Positions 33,066 through 43,834 of a stretch of DNA of 64,000 bases are shown here, one piece after another. Numbering within the stretch: the first letter of the stretch is position 1; the number at the start of each line of letters is the position of its first letter. Made by a program: the position numbers and the translations under genes. Source of the DNA: Gnetum montanum (Eukaryota; Streptophyta; Gnetopsida; Gnetales; Gnetaceae); NCBI GenBank assembly GCA_015680685.1, contig MNCI01030039.1, positions 1 through 64,000 on the forward strand, in the 5' to 3' direction. Below the pieces are notes generated by a model. It was not told the origin of the DNA. It made no database searches and was given only the letters and a program-made list of their open reading frames with translations.

Positions 33066-33840
33066 TATTATCGTGGGGAGTAATGGAAAGAAAAAAAGAC
33101 AACAAAATAAAGGTCCATGCAGCACTCAGCGTGCAGCTACCATTCGAGGCCAACGCGGGTCCAGAATGGACCACACAACCACATCAAGCCGTGCTAATGG
33201 TTTCATTATCAACAGTCTTTACTTCCACCTTGAATATGCCCAGCATAGAGTCATCTTTCAGCAGATGAGATGCATTCTTGGCGCCTTCACTGTCGTTCAC
33301 TGCAATAACATCCGGTGGAGAATCCTTGCGGCCATGCTAGCCACGCAGAAAGTTTCTCCCAATCCTCCTGAAACCATAAATGGCCACCTTGATAATTCCC
33401 GAGGATTCAGCAGTAGCCTGAGCTGGAAAAACCTGCAGGAATAGCTTCTTTCTGGCATGTCTCTGGCATGTCTCTTGCATACTATTGTTGAGATAGCGTG
33501 AATCTCTGTTACTGTGCCGTTTTCTCCTTGATTGCCGGTGGTTGCTGCACTAGACAATGGCGTCCAAGGCTGCTGAAGCATGAGTTTTGGTCTAAATGGA
33601 GACCCAGACATGCATGGCGCTTTTCGCAAGTCAAGTTTCCAAGGCAGTGGTCAGAGATTTGATATTGATAATTTAGCTGTTTCGACCGTTACTTCTATTT
33701 TTGCATGGCCGCTTCTGGATATGAAGGGCAGGTGCCAGAGGAAGGACTGCCATGCATGGGCAGTTGCCCTTGTATTTTTTAGAACATTCGGTTCAAATGC
33801 TAATTGAACGGCAGATATGGCAGGAAGGCAGTGAATGTTG
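33066..33840. other. GC-rich island at the B1 truncation point
   Basis: The base composition jumps from AT-rich B1 gag to CpG-containing, gene-like DNA and falls back after about 33840. It contains the GapB-like piece. No LTR ends or target duplications could be fixed on either side. Confidence 0.55.
33184..33431 (-). pseudogene. gapB: Chloroplast GAPDH subunit B-like fragment
   Basis: On the minus strand one frame reads VFPAQATAESSG, then IIKVAIYGFRRIGRNFLRG, a stop, [40 protein letters not shown] and TVDNETIS, then a stop at 33184. This is the N-terminal NAD-binding start of plastid glyceraldehyde-3-phosphate dehydrogenase. The KDSP insertion and TVDNETIS favour subunit B over A. The NAD motif GFGRIG is mutated to GFRRIG and the CW pair after FLR is lost. 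Only ~80 of over 400 residues are present. DNA to its right may be decayed transit-peptide sequence. In a live gene the enzyme serves the Calvin cycle in chloroplasts. Confidence 0.85.
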
Positions 33841-35875
33841 ACAACCGTTGAGCATCATACAATTTACTTTACAATGTTTCTTTAATCCGTAATATATTAA
33901 TGTTTTTAATATTACAGCATACAAACCGCATTTTGAGTGGAATGGGTGCGCTGCTGAGCAATTTTTCAATTAAATTATCCTGCTTAATATTACAGTAATT
34001 GTAAGCAGCCTCACCTTCATCAAATTTTCTGTCATAATATTTGATGCGGAGGGAGCTAGACTAATCATAGTAATGGAGACTGAATACCTCTCGTTGAAAG
34101 CACACCTATGTATCATGTAATTTATTTCATATGAAGTAATGACTTCAAAAAACTATATCTTAGTGGGTAAACTAATTAATCATAGCCCCATCCAAAGCAT
34201 GGGAGATGTTGAAATCAATATGCATAAAATGCATACAAAGCGATATCTAGGTACTATCTTATATTGTTAACTTCAGGTCTTATCCATGTTGACCTTTAAT
34301 GCTACACATGGGAGAGCTATGGGTTCCTTGTATTTGCATGGGTGTGTAGTCTTAAAGGATGCCATAGATTTAACATGTAACTTAAAATGTTAACAATGCA
34401 TTGATACATTGATTTTTTCTAGGAGTTTTGAAAGGCTAACTTCAATTTAATTCACAAATAGGCAACTCTTTTTTCAAAAACAAATAAAATGTTTTTGGAG
34501 ATTTAGCATGGAATTTTTATTTTACCTATTGAATCTATGTAAATTTAGAATTCTAAATGGTTTTATAGGTTAACTAAAAATATTTTACATTATTCTCATT
34601 TCTAACAATATGTGTCAAATGGCTGCATGTTTGTTGATTTATTCACAGGAAAGATACTGCTTTGCTATAAAATTCGAAATGCTCTTCATTGTGGCTTATC
34701 TTTACTAGTAGAGGAGGATGCATCAGATGATGGCAATGAGAGTGATGGTGGCTTGCACAAATCAATTTTCCACCTTTTATGGGTATATAACTATATCTTA
34801 CTATCTACTTTATGAAAGAGTTGATTTTGAATTTTGTTTGGAAACTATGCGAATTGATTACAACTTAAAAATGGTATTTGTAGATTTGCTTTATGGAAAG
34901 CATTTTCTATGATTGAAAAAATAAACTAGAAACTCTTTGCATATCCACAATGTTTTAAAAACCATCTTAACATGCATATTTAAGCATTTTTTTTATAAAA
35001 TACCCAACAAGCATTCTTTACAAAATATCTAAAAATATAGTACTTGGCATTGTAGATGAAAGCTAATGCAATATCAAAATTTATTAATGTTACAATCAAT
35101 CATACATATGACAATCTAAATGTTACCACCAAACCAAGCACAACCTCACAATAAAGCATGCAAACACACACTTCCACAATTATCGAGACCAAAACCCAAG
35201 GAAAAAAAGTGGTTTGTTATAGTATGAGTTATACAAAGATCAAAATTAAAATTCAGTGATAGTTGCGCTATTTCATAGTAAAAGTACAGTTTCAATTACA
35301 AAACACACATTTGTACTGCAGTGAAACATCTTACAACATGAGGATGAATTCAGAAGGTTGTTGCTATAGTTGATATCATTATAAAAGTTGTAAAAGAGGT
35401 ACCATGTATCAACTCATGAAAGAGGAAACTACATGTGTAGTAAAAATTGGTTAGTAAGATTTGCATAATGATTAGCAAGTAGAGGGTGATCTAATTCCAT
35501 TGATTCTTTGAGCTTGATTTCATGTCAAATCTAGAACAAAAAGTGCATCCTTTCAATGGCATCGCAAAGCACAAAAGATTTTAATTTCTTCTGTTAACTG
35601 AAAAATTAAGAGGCATAAAACTTACATCAAAAGTTGGATGAACATTTGTTAATAAAGATAGTAATTTCTTATTCTTCCTTTAAAAGGGATGTAGCTAATT
35701 TTAGTCATGTCTCTTATGTCTCTTTGCTAAATTTCTTGACTTGATTCTAAAATATGAAACATGGAACTTTGCAGCAAAATTTGCAAAAACTTATGCTAAT
35801 TGAAAATACTAAGTGACTTAGGTCCGCAGGTCCTTTGAAGGAAAATGCAATTGATGCTTTTAATGATTCTTATGT
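33841..35875. other. AT-rich DNA with no recognised gene
   Basis: I see no LTR ends, pol motifs or RNA gene. One exon-like island at about 34648-34790 is preceded by a pyrimidine tract and CACAG; its frame contains LVEEDASDDGNESDGGL. No partner exons are recognisable. Confidence 0.4.
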
Positions 35876-36065
35876 CTTTTAGCCAAATGTAATAATGATG
35901 TGTTAGCCTAGTGGTAAGGCATTTGATTTGGAAGATCTAAGTCATGGGTTTGATTCCAATGGGCAATGCTAAGTTATATAAAGTTGTAATTGAACTATAT
36001 ATCTTAGGATGTGCCTTTGTTTCACTTGTTTTGGTTTACAACACTCTCCTTTTAGCCAAATGTAA
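35876..36065 (+). repeat. 17-bp target duplications bounding the SINE
   Basis: CTTTTAGCCAAATGTAA at 35876-35892 and again at 36049-36065, identical over 17 bp. Long duplications of this kind are left by LINE-driven insertion, not by LTR elements or cut-and-paste transposons. Confidence 0.85.
35893..36048 (+). mobile_element. tRNA-derived SINE (156 bp)
   Basis: The tRNA-like head has an A box TTAGCCTAGTGGTAAGG (35903-35919) and a B box GGGTTTGATTCC (35946-35957), spaced as in a pol III tRNA promoter. A non-tRNA body ending in T-rich sequence follows. Perfect 17-bp target duplications flank it. It resembles the Au-type plant SINE head, but I cannot assign the family. It is non-autonomous and would have used a LINE reverse transcriptase. 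Confidence 0.82.
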
Positions 36066-36307
36066 CAAAGATCACTGTGATTATAGAGAGGTCCTTGGAA
36101 CAGATTCTTTTTAAAAAACATGCAAGTGTGTATAGTTTGCAGTAAGGAATGGAATTATGAAAGAAACTCAAAGAATTAGAATTAGAAAAAGTAGATAAAC
36201 TTTGTATTAAAAGAAAAAGCCATGATAGAACAAAATGAAAAATAAATTCAATACAACTTAGACATAGAAAATTTTAAAAAAGGACTTTTATCATGCCATA
36301 TAAACAA

Positions 36308-36420
36308 TGAGATGTTAGCTTAGTAACAAGAGATTTGACATGGAAATCCTCAATCATAGGTTCAATTCTATGGTAGAACCCTACATTATAGTATGGTCAA
36401 ATAGATCCAAAAGGGTCTAA
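36308..36420 (+). repeat. SINE-like remnant
   Basis: A degraded A box (GTTAGCTTAGTAACAAG, 36314-36330) and B box (ATAGGTTCAATTCTA, 36357-36371) in the same order and similar spacing as the SINE 400 bp upstream. No duplications found. Confidence 0.5.
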
Positions 36421-36586
36421 GTAAAGATAAAAATTCCTTTGGTTGTTTCACTTCTCATTAGCATGCTTTAGAGTCATAATTTTTTGAAATTTATTGTATT
36501 TGATTTTATTGCTACATGATAGGTCTACCCTGTAAGGTTAATCTCTTTGCTTTTAATTTATAATGCTTTATACTATTGTTTTAGGT

Positions 36587-36655
36587 AGCTTATGTGGTAG
36601 ATGATTTTACTCGCCCTCCAGAAAAACATACAAGAACTCTACTGAGAAGGTGCTT
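36587..36655 (+). other. Exon-like island
   Basis: A pyrimidine-rich tract ending in TTTTAG is followed by an open stretch AYVVDDFTRPPEKHTRTLL. The composition is less AT-rich than the surroundings. It could be a lone exon of a decayed or intron-rich gene. I do not recognise the protein. Confidence 0.25.
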
Positions 36656-37024
36656 CTTTTTGAAAGGAAGTTCCAGGAAAATTGTATAATGATCCATTTT
36701 GAATTGAGACCATATTTTTCATCATAACTTAATTTATGAGTTTTTCTACCAACATTATTAGATATATGTAGCAGTAAATAATCTCCTAGATATTGTGAGC
36801 ATTTCACATCCATGCAAATAAAAAGCTATGATTTTAATTTTGTTCTATAATGCTAGCTTCTATAACCTTCTAGGATTTGTTGTTTATTTTTTTTAATTTT
36901 ATCAAATTTCATCAAAGGCTTATAACATTATGGAGATTTTGTTAATTTTTGTATTTGTTATAATATAGCTCATATTAAGAAATTATTAAATTCATGTGAT
37001 ATAAAGAATTATCTACTAGAGGAT

Positions 37025-37165
37025 CAATGCTCATTCTACCAAGGCAGGGTCTGAGAGGGGTGGTGGATGAGCAAAAGCCTAACCTCTTGAGTGGCTATGC
37101 CCAAGCTCAAACCTAGGTCTTACAACTTGAGAGACAAGTACCTTACCATCACTCCAAGTGGTGCT
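37025..37165 (-). repeat. SINE-like remnant, minus strand
   Basis: On the minus strand, an A box like TTGGAGTGATGGTAAGG (37157-37141) and a B box AGGTTTGAGCTTG (37114-37102) are followed by a GC-rich body (to about 37025), as in tRNA-derived SINEs. Possible duplication of TGATATAA on both sides, not exact. Confidence 0.55.
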
Positions 37166-38985
37166 TCTTAATTTATATGATATAATTCTAGTTTCAAATC
37201 CTTGTCTCTCTTAATAGTGAACTTATCATAAATAAGATAAAAGACACCAAGATGAATTTTGGTTAAATTATTTTGGTAGCTTTAGGTGACAAAGTTGTTA
37301 TGTATGTTTATGAACTTTGTCATTTTTTAAAAGCATATTATTTTGACATTCTAGAAATAAATTCCATGATGAGATAGTTAATATAAACTAGTATATATAT
37401 GTGTGTGTATATTTTTAACATTTGGACAAGAGGATTAAACATGAATTGCTCAACTCGATTCTTAGATGAGTAATAAGTCTATTTTTGATTTCCTTGACCA
37501 AATAGAGTCCTTTAGCCATGTTTTGTTAATCAATTTTTTTTAAATTAAAAAAAATAATTCATTTGCTCTTTTAGTTGCAACTGTACAAGGGTATTTCTTT
37601 TGTAGAACATCTCCACTAAAGGTTTAATCAGGAACAATATTTTGTTGCATCAAAAGTTACTATCATTTCCTTGTAACCCTTTACATTCACTGTTTTCTTC
37701 TTTAACATAAAGTTTTTTAATCATATCTAAAGGAAACACTTTAATAGTATCTAATAGTAAATTTAAAAAATAAGTAAATGCATCCTCTAGAATGTTTTTT
37801 AGTTAAAAGAGTCCTTTCGTGTCAATAATATCAAAAAAAATAGTAGATTAACTAATTTCTTTCAAAGCCATTTTTATAAATCAATTGTTAAAAGGCCATT
37901 CGAAGCTTCCTATTGAAGAGTAATTAATGAAGTATTTGAAGCTTTCATGCTATTTTTGAAATTAGAAAAATATTTGTTATTGTACTGGGCCTGATAATGA
38001 TACCTCTATATAAAATACAAGCTTTCATTAATATAATATACCATCTTCTTTTTCAAATTAACAATTATATCTTGGAGCAAAATAAAACCTAGAGAAATAC
38101 TAGGAGTCTAATATCAAATAAACAAAAAGGCAACATATATATTTTTGAAGTTAAATTGCAATTCCAATAAACATGTTGAAACAAATCTTGGTTTTAACAA
38201 AGAATATAAACATGTTAATTGATGTTTTAATACAATGCTTTTACTTGCTAGAAGAAAAAGAATTGATCAAGATATAGCAATTTTTCTTTAACTAATTTGT
38301 GAATTCTATTAGAGAAATAAATAGCCAAAGGTTTATTGTCAGTACTAAAAGCTAGAAATCACTTAAGAAGAATAAGTTTGAAGGTTGTCAATATTAAAGA
38401 TATTTAAACTTTTTGTTTCATTTTTTTTTGTTTTTTCAATCTCATTCTCATTGTATTCAATGTTATTATTATTTTGCTATCATTGTGACAATGCTACCAC
38501 CACCATAGTAAAGAAGTAATCAATGTCTTCATTAACTCATGAATAAATTCATTAATAACATTGTTAATTTTTTCTATCATGTTATGTTTTATTATAGTAG
38601 ATTAACTCAGAGACACATCATTTCACATGACTTAAATAACCTCCAAAATTTGGATATGGATGCATAGTGTGATCACAAATTCCATTTTTCTTGTCCCAAG
38701 GTTACTACATCAAACCTATTGAAAACTTAACATGGATTAGAGTAGGATGATGAGTAACTTTTGAAATTAAGAGTGTCTCCTAGGAAGAATTAGCAATAAG
38801 AATCTTATATAGTTGTGATGAAGGTGAGAACTCGTGTACATTGCCTGAGAGTCAATTTTTGAATGCTTTAAATTACAATATATTGAGAATATGCATGAGA
38901 TTTATACTTCAAGGTAATGGCCTTGAGGAAACATTGGTAAAAATATTTGTGGTGGATAGCAACCTTGAGAATTTTTGTAACTCAT
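37166..38985. other. AT-rich DNA with no recognised feature
   Basis: Contains a short TA/GT microsatellite (TATATATATGTGTGTGTATA, near 37393-37412). No convincing frames or element ends. Confidence 0.4.
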
Positions 38986-38989
38986 GAAA

Positions 38990-39816
38990 AACCAAGTGAT
39001 GGATGGTGAGAATGTCCAACATTCCATTATACAATCTACAAAAATTGTGGTAAACCATGTCATAATCTGTGGATGGTACTATTGTTATTTCTTAGGAAGT
39101 TGGTAGATAATTGTAGACTATTGTTTTTCCACTTGGACTAGTAGTGGCTCAATTGTGTATGGTTTAGTTTAATGTGAGATGTACAATTGTGATGTTGTTT
39201 GACCATTGATTAAAGTAATTAGAAATAGAAAAAGTATTCAATTAACCTAGTAAGCAATAAAATAAATTCTATGCTAGTCTAGGATGATAAGTGGCCATTT
39301 ACAACTTATCATACACACCTTGAACTCACATACCCACTATTGAGAATACCAAACACTATGCTATTGGATGAACCAACTACTAATGTTTTTGGGATTACTA
39401 AGAAATTACTTGTTTATGTTCAAAGTTGATCACATTCATTCCACTATGATTTAATATGCATAAAATTGTAAATGCTATGTGAGGAAAGTAGTAAATAAAC
39501 ATCAAAGAATAAATACTGGAAAGGAAATCTAATCTAAGTTAGAGTGGTGCCATGATATGAAATCAATCTCAATCTTTATTTTTGCTCATGAAATGTGTTA
39601 AGGTACATTCCACTTGAATGAAGATTCTCAATGATCAATTCACAATCATACTACAAGCACTTGATGACTGCTACTAAGAATTGAGAAATGAAATTGCAAG
39701 AGCTTGGCTACCTACTACATTTATGATGTCATATATGTAGTATGTGGGTCGTATTTATAGGCATAACTAACCATTATGATTCGTGGTATCATAGTCAACA
39801 AATTAACTATTCATCA
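38990..39816 (-). repeat. B2 3' LTR
   Basis: Starts at 39816 with TGATGAATAG on the minus strand. AAAAGGGTA just outside is the PPT. TATA box near 39748-39758 (CTATAAATAC, minus). The left end is placed near 38990 by weak similarity to the other LTR ends and may be off by tens of bases. It diverges more than B1 and B3 LTRs and has only a poor motif cluster. Confidence 0.65.
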
Positions 39817-40610
39817 TACCCTTTTGACTCAATAAAAATGTGTGCTCAAGTTAAACAAAATTAGGATAAAATTTATTACAAAACTGTGGAGTGATACTGA
39901 CAAAGAAATAGATAGAATAACTAATTAGATGACTAAGTGTTGTATTACAAATTTTTTTTCAAGTTATTACAAAGGATTGAAAAAAATTTAAACAAGTATA
40001 AAATAAGTTTAGAATATGTAGGAATCTTTAAAATTACCATTAAAGAGTCTTAAGGTTGTGTCTTATTGTGATCACTCCTTATGTCTTGGTGGCTTTTGCA
40101 ATGATTTGGTTGGCATTTCTCCCTTCATGTGGCAATATTACAAGAGCATTATGAATTTCTCATCATTGATTCATGGATCCTCTACAATCCAAACAAGCTT
40201 GGCCAAGTTATTAGTCATTAAGACATTCCACAAATATAGTAGTTTGAAAAATATTTTATTAGCTTTGCACGAATGAGGTGGAAAAAGTGATAAGCTCAAC
40301 CTTGAACACTTATAATCATTTCTTGATCTCTTAGTAGTTTGTCATTCTTTTTATCAAGTCTTTTGCAAAATCTCTTTGACCAATGTATTATGCTATGAGA
40401 ACCACTGACTCCACACTTGTTGATTATAGTTTCTACTTAGCCTAGTCATGGAGTTTGAAGTCACATTTCCAAAACACAAACATGGTGGTAACCTACTTCT
40501 CTAGGCCTACTAGTTGTCAAAATGATGAGATTGGTGTAATAAAGGTTAGGCAGCTTTACTACATTTTCTCAATCTACAACTCTTTCATTCATTTTGATTT
40601 TGCTTAGTTC
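39817..40610 (-). pseudogene. B2 3' spacer and end of accessory ORF
   Basis: The string TGTGCTCAAG near the LTR matches the B1 and B3 3' spacers. The part from about 40300 corresponds to the coiled-coil end of B1 (13531 onward). Heavily decayed, with no long frame. Confidence 0.5.
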
Positions 40611-43600
40611 ATTACTGTAACACCCTTCTTTGTATCCTTAGAATGAAGAGCATTACATGGGAAAAGAATAGAAAACAAAGGTTGGTCATGATAGAATAAT
40701 GAAATCAATTCATTCTAATGCAGTGAAAGGAAGTATGGTTAAGCCATGACCAAGGGGGAAAAGTGATTAAATGACAAGATAATGGGAACAAACTATATCC
40801 TTTAATATTAAGATGAATATATATATACAAGTAATAAAGAATTAAGTTATAAGGATCCACTAAAAGAAATCTTACATTAATGACATCATAAATTCCATAA
40901 TGATCTCATATGAAACATCTTACATAAAGAAATATGATAAGTTCTCATTGTCACTACATCATTTATAATCTATACAAGTCTACTATAAAATATCAAAAAC
41001 ATGAATCAAATTAATATACATATACTTATGAATAACATAAGCATCTCCTTGATACCACATGTACTCCATGCTCTTTCTAACCCAAATTACCTATAGAATA
41101 AACAAAAATATTAGCTACCATTGAGTGAGTAACCTTGGCACCATCTTCCATCCAAATCATGGACAAGTCTCATGGAGGCTAGGTAGGGCATGGCAACCTA
41201 CAAAACAATCAAAACAAAGCAATCCAATCATACAACCACTACATCATCCAAGATCATCCATAACAAACATGCCAAAAATCCAATGTCATACATCTATCAA
41301 TTCAAGAAATATCAAAACACACAACCATCACAAACATCCATCAAGAATGGAATCAATTCATTTGACCCTCACAATGGTCCAAAACCAACAACTGTCCACT
41401 CTATCGATCAACCAAGTAGATAAGGAGGCTAGCATGCATCACACTCAGTGTTAATGTGTATTAAGTGTTCATGAGTACTTTCAAATTTCCAAATTAAAGT
41501 TTCCAACAAAATAACAAATTACCATGTGCATGGATTTATTATTAGTCTCAATGAATCAATGTGATTCCTATGGATCCCCACCAAGATTCGAACCAAGGTG
41601 ATCCCTGTGGATTCCTCACCAAGGTTCCCAAACATAATAGTGCTAGAGGTGTTCTTGCAGATACCCACCTCTAGAATTCTAGAGATATGAAAAAAGATCA
41701 ATGAGTTATGGATCATCTTCTCCTAGTAAATGAGTCCTACAACAAAAGCCACACTGATGCACTCATAATGGGGATCAATCAAAAAATCATTTCTAGGGAG
41801 CCTCATTTCCAACCAGTCAAAAACTCAATGCTAGCTCCATCATCCAAACATATAGTAAACAACCAAGCCATGGCATCATCGAGCCATCTTACAATCATCA
41901 AAAGATGGAAAAGTGACATTGATGGTGGAGGGACTCAACATCATGTTTTACATAAGCCAACAAAAGGACCATCAATTCAACATGTCATCAAAAATCCCAA
42001 AATCTAACATGTTCTACAACAATTCCAAGATCAACAATCTAGCATCTTCCAACAAAAATAATGGTCCAAGAATCCAACAAAATCCAATTTAACAGATCCA
42101 AATTCTCCAAGATTTCAAAACCTAAACACAAGACTAAACTAAACAAAATACAAGTCCCAAATGTGCAAAGCTTCATAATCAATTAAAAGTCATATCCCTT
42201 CAACTAGTTGTAATGGGTAATATCCAACATCAACTTCAAAATAAATATAGCAATGCCAAGGATCAAAATTAGAAAATGATACAGATCTCCCAACAACACT
42301 AGAATTCAACATCTCAAACAAGATAATAGGCAAAATGAACAAACAAAAATAAGACAGCCATAACTCACACATCCATACAAATTTTCTTTTAATGATTCAA
42401 ATGAAAGTTAATATCCATACTTATTTAATGTAAAATTATTTTAAAAATCACATATTCATAGCAAAAGATATCAGTCCAACATTATAGGTAATCAGAAACA
42501 AAGGAAAAATGAGTGATTGATAGTAAATCTCATATAACTCTATCAGCTGATCATCTTTTTAACTTCTTCCACTTTTGACTAAAACCTAACATCCACATTT
42601 AATCCTCATAAGAATTTCAAAAGAAATCAAGCTATAGATAAGGCATTATTAATAGATGAATCTCTATAATATATTTCTCCTTAAATTTAGACAAATTCAA
42701 ACAACTACCATATATTAAATTATAACTCTAATTACACATGCTAATTTCTAGTGCTTCTACTTAGATTTGTATGCTATATATGTTTTAAGTATCATAGTAA
42801 AATTTTAAAATCAAAGTCACACTAAATCCATAAATATATCCTTAACTATAAACCCTTATGAAATTGATGTGATTTTGGATAACATTGGAAAAAAACTTGT
42901 AGGACCTCATATAAAATTACTTATGATCTAATTTCTCATGAAATTTGTAGATAATTCCTTAAGAAACCCAAAAATTGGTAGATAGTAACCAGATTTGAAA
43001 TATAGGAAGAGATATGGACATTTTACCAAGACCTATTCAAATCATCCTAAACCCTCAAAAGGAAAAGTTCATAGGAAGTACTATAAATAAGAAAGAAATT
43101 AATAAATCTATTAATTAAAATTCATATTTAGAATATGGAAATAATGCCCATCCCCAAATATGCTAGATTTACAAGATTTTACATCAATTAAAATAAAACC
43201 CAATCCTAATCTTTGCAAAACCTAGTGAACTAAAACAACCGTGAAAAGGGGGCCGAGATTACTAACCTAGATGTTTCTATCTTTTGTTACTTGAGTGTTC
43301 CCATGTGTTCCCTAGACTAGCAAGGTCTTCACACTTCTCCAACCTAGCAACGTGCATGCCCAAGAGCTAAGAAACTAAGAATGCTTTGGGTTAAGCGAGT
43401 GGATGGTACATAAAGGCTTTTTCCCTACTCCATCTACCCACAATGCATGTGATCTAGCTACCATATCTCATCTATCTCCAATATTTATGTGACTCATCTA
43501 TCATTATTCCATTTAATCTAAGCAATAACCAAGTTATAATTAAAATTACAAATTACATGGATAAATCACATGTCCTGCCATCATAGCCATACCACGCCCA

Positions 43601-43834
43601 TGCCATAGCCTTCATGAGAACCTACCATAACTCATTCACCCTAATAAATGCACACTAGTAATAGGTAAAAATCATTAATCATGCATAATGGTAAAAGTAA
43701 GTAAACATAAGTAATAAAAATTTAGCATATGCTAAGAAAAATTAATTATGCATATATGAAAAATTAATATTAATATTATTAACCGTCCTCAACCATTTTG
43801 CAAATTTTACTAAAATATGGGTTGTTATAATTAC
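40611..43834. repeat. LTR-like insertion of 3.2 kb (solo LTR) with ATTAC duplication
   Basis: The element runs 40616-43829, from TGTAACACCC to GGGTTGTTATA (the terminal CA mutated to TA). ATTAC flanks it on both sides (40611-40615, 43830-43834). It splits B2 ORF sequence. No pol, PBS or PPT inside, so probably a solo LTR, unrelated to E. The orientation is uncertain: a TATA-like CCTTTATGTACC near 43405-43416 on the minus strand, followed by GC-rich leader-like sequence, favours minus. The interior is AT-rich with short unrelated frames only. Confidence 0.75.

Noticed and set aside
33297-33629. 110-codon minus-strand frame as a gene
   Set aside because: It overlaps the GapB-like reading in another frame; the GapB frame has clear family similarity and this one has none.
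33838-33855. TGTTGACAACCG as the end of a third E-family LTR
   Set aside because: Only the first dozen bases resemble E; the following sequence does not match E1 or E2.
35900-35960. tRNA gene
   Set aside because: Only A and B boxes fit; acceptor and anticodon stems do not pair, and 17-bp duplications show it is a SINE head.
37500-38100. Possible LINE reverse transcriptase on the minus strand
   Set aside because: No RT motif such as FADD could be read; similarity was only compositional.
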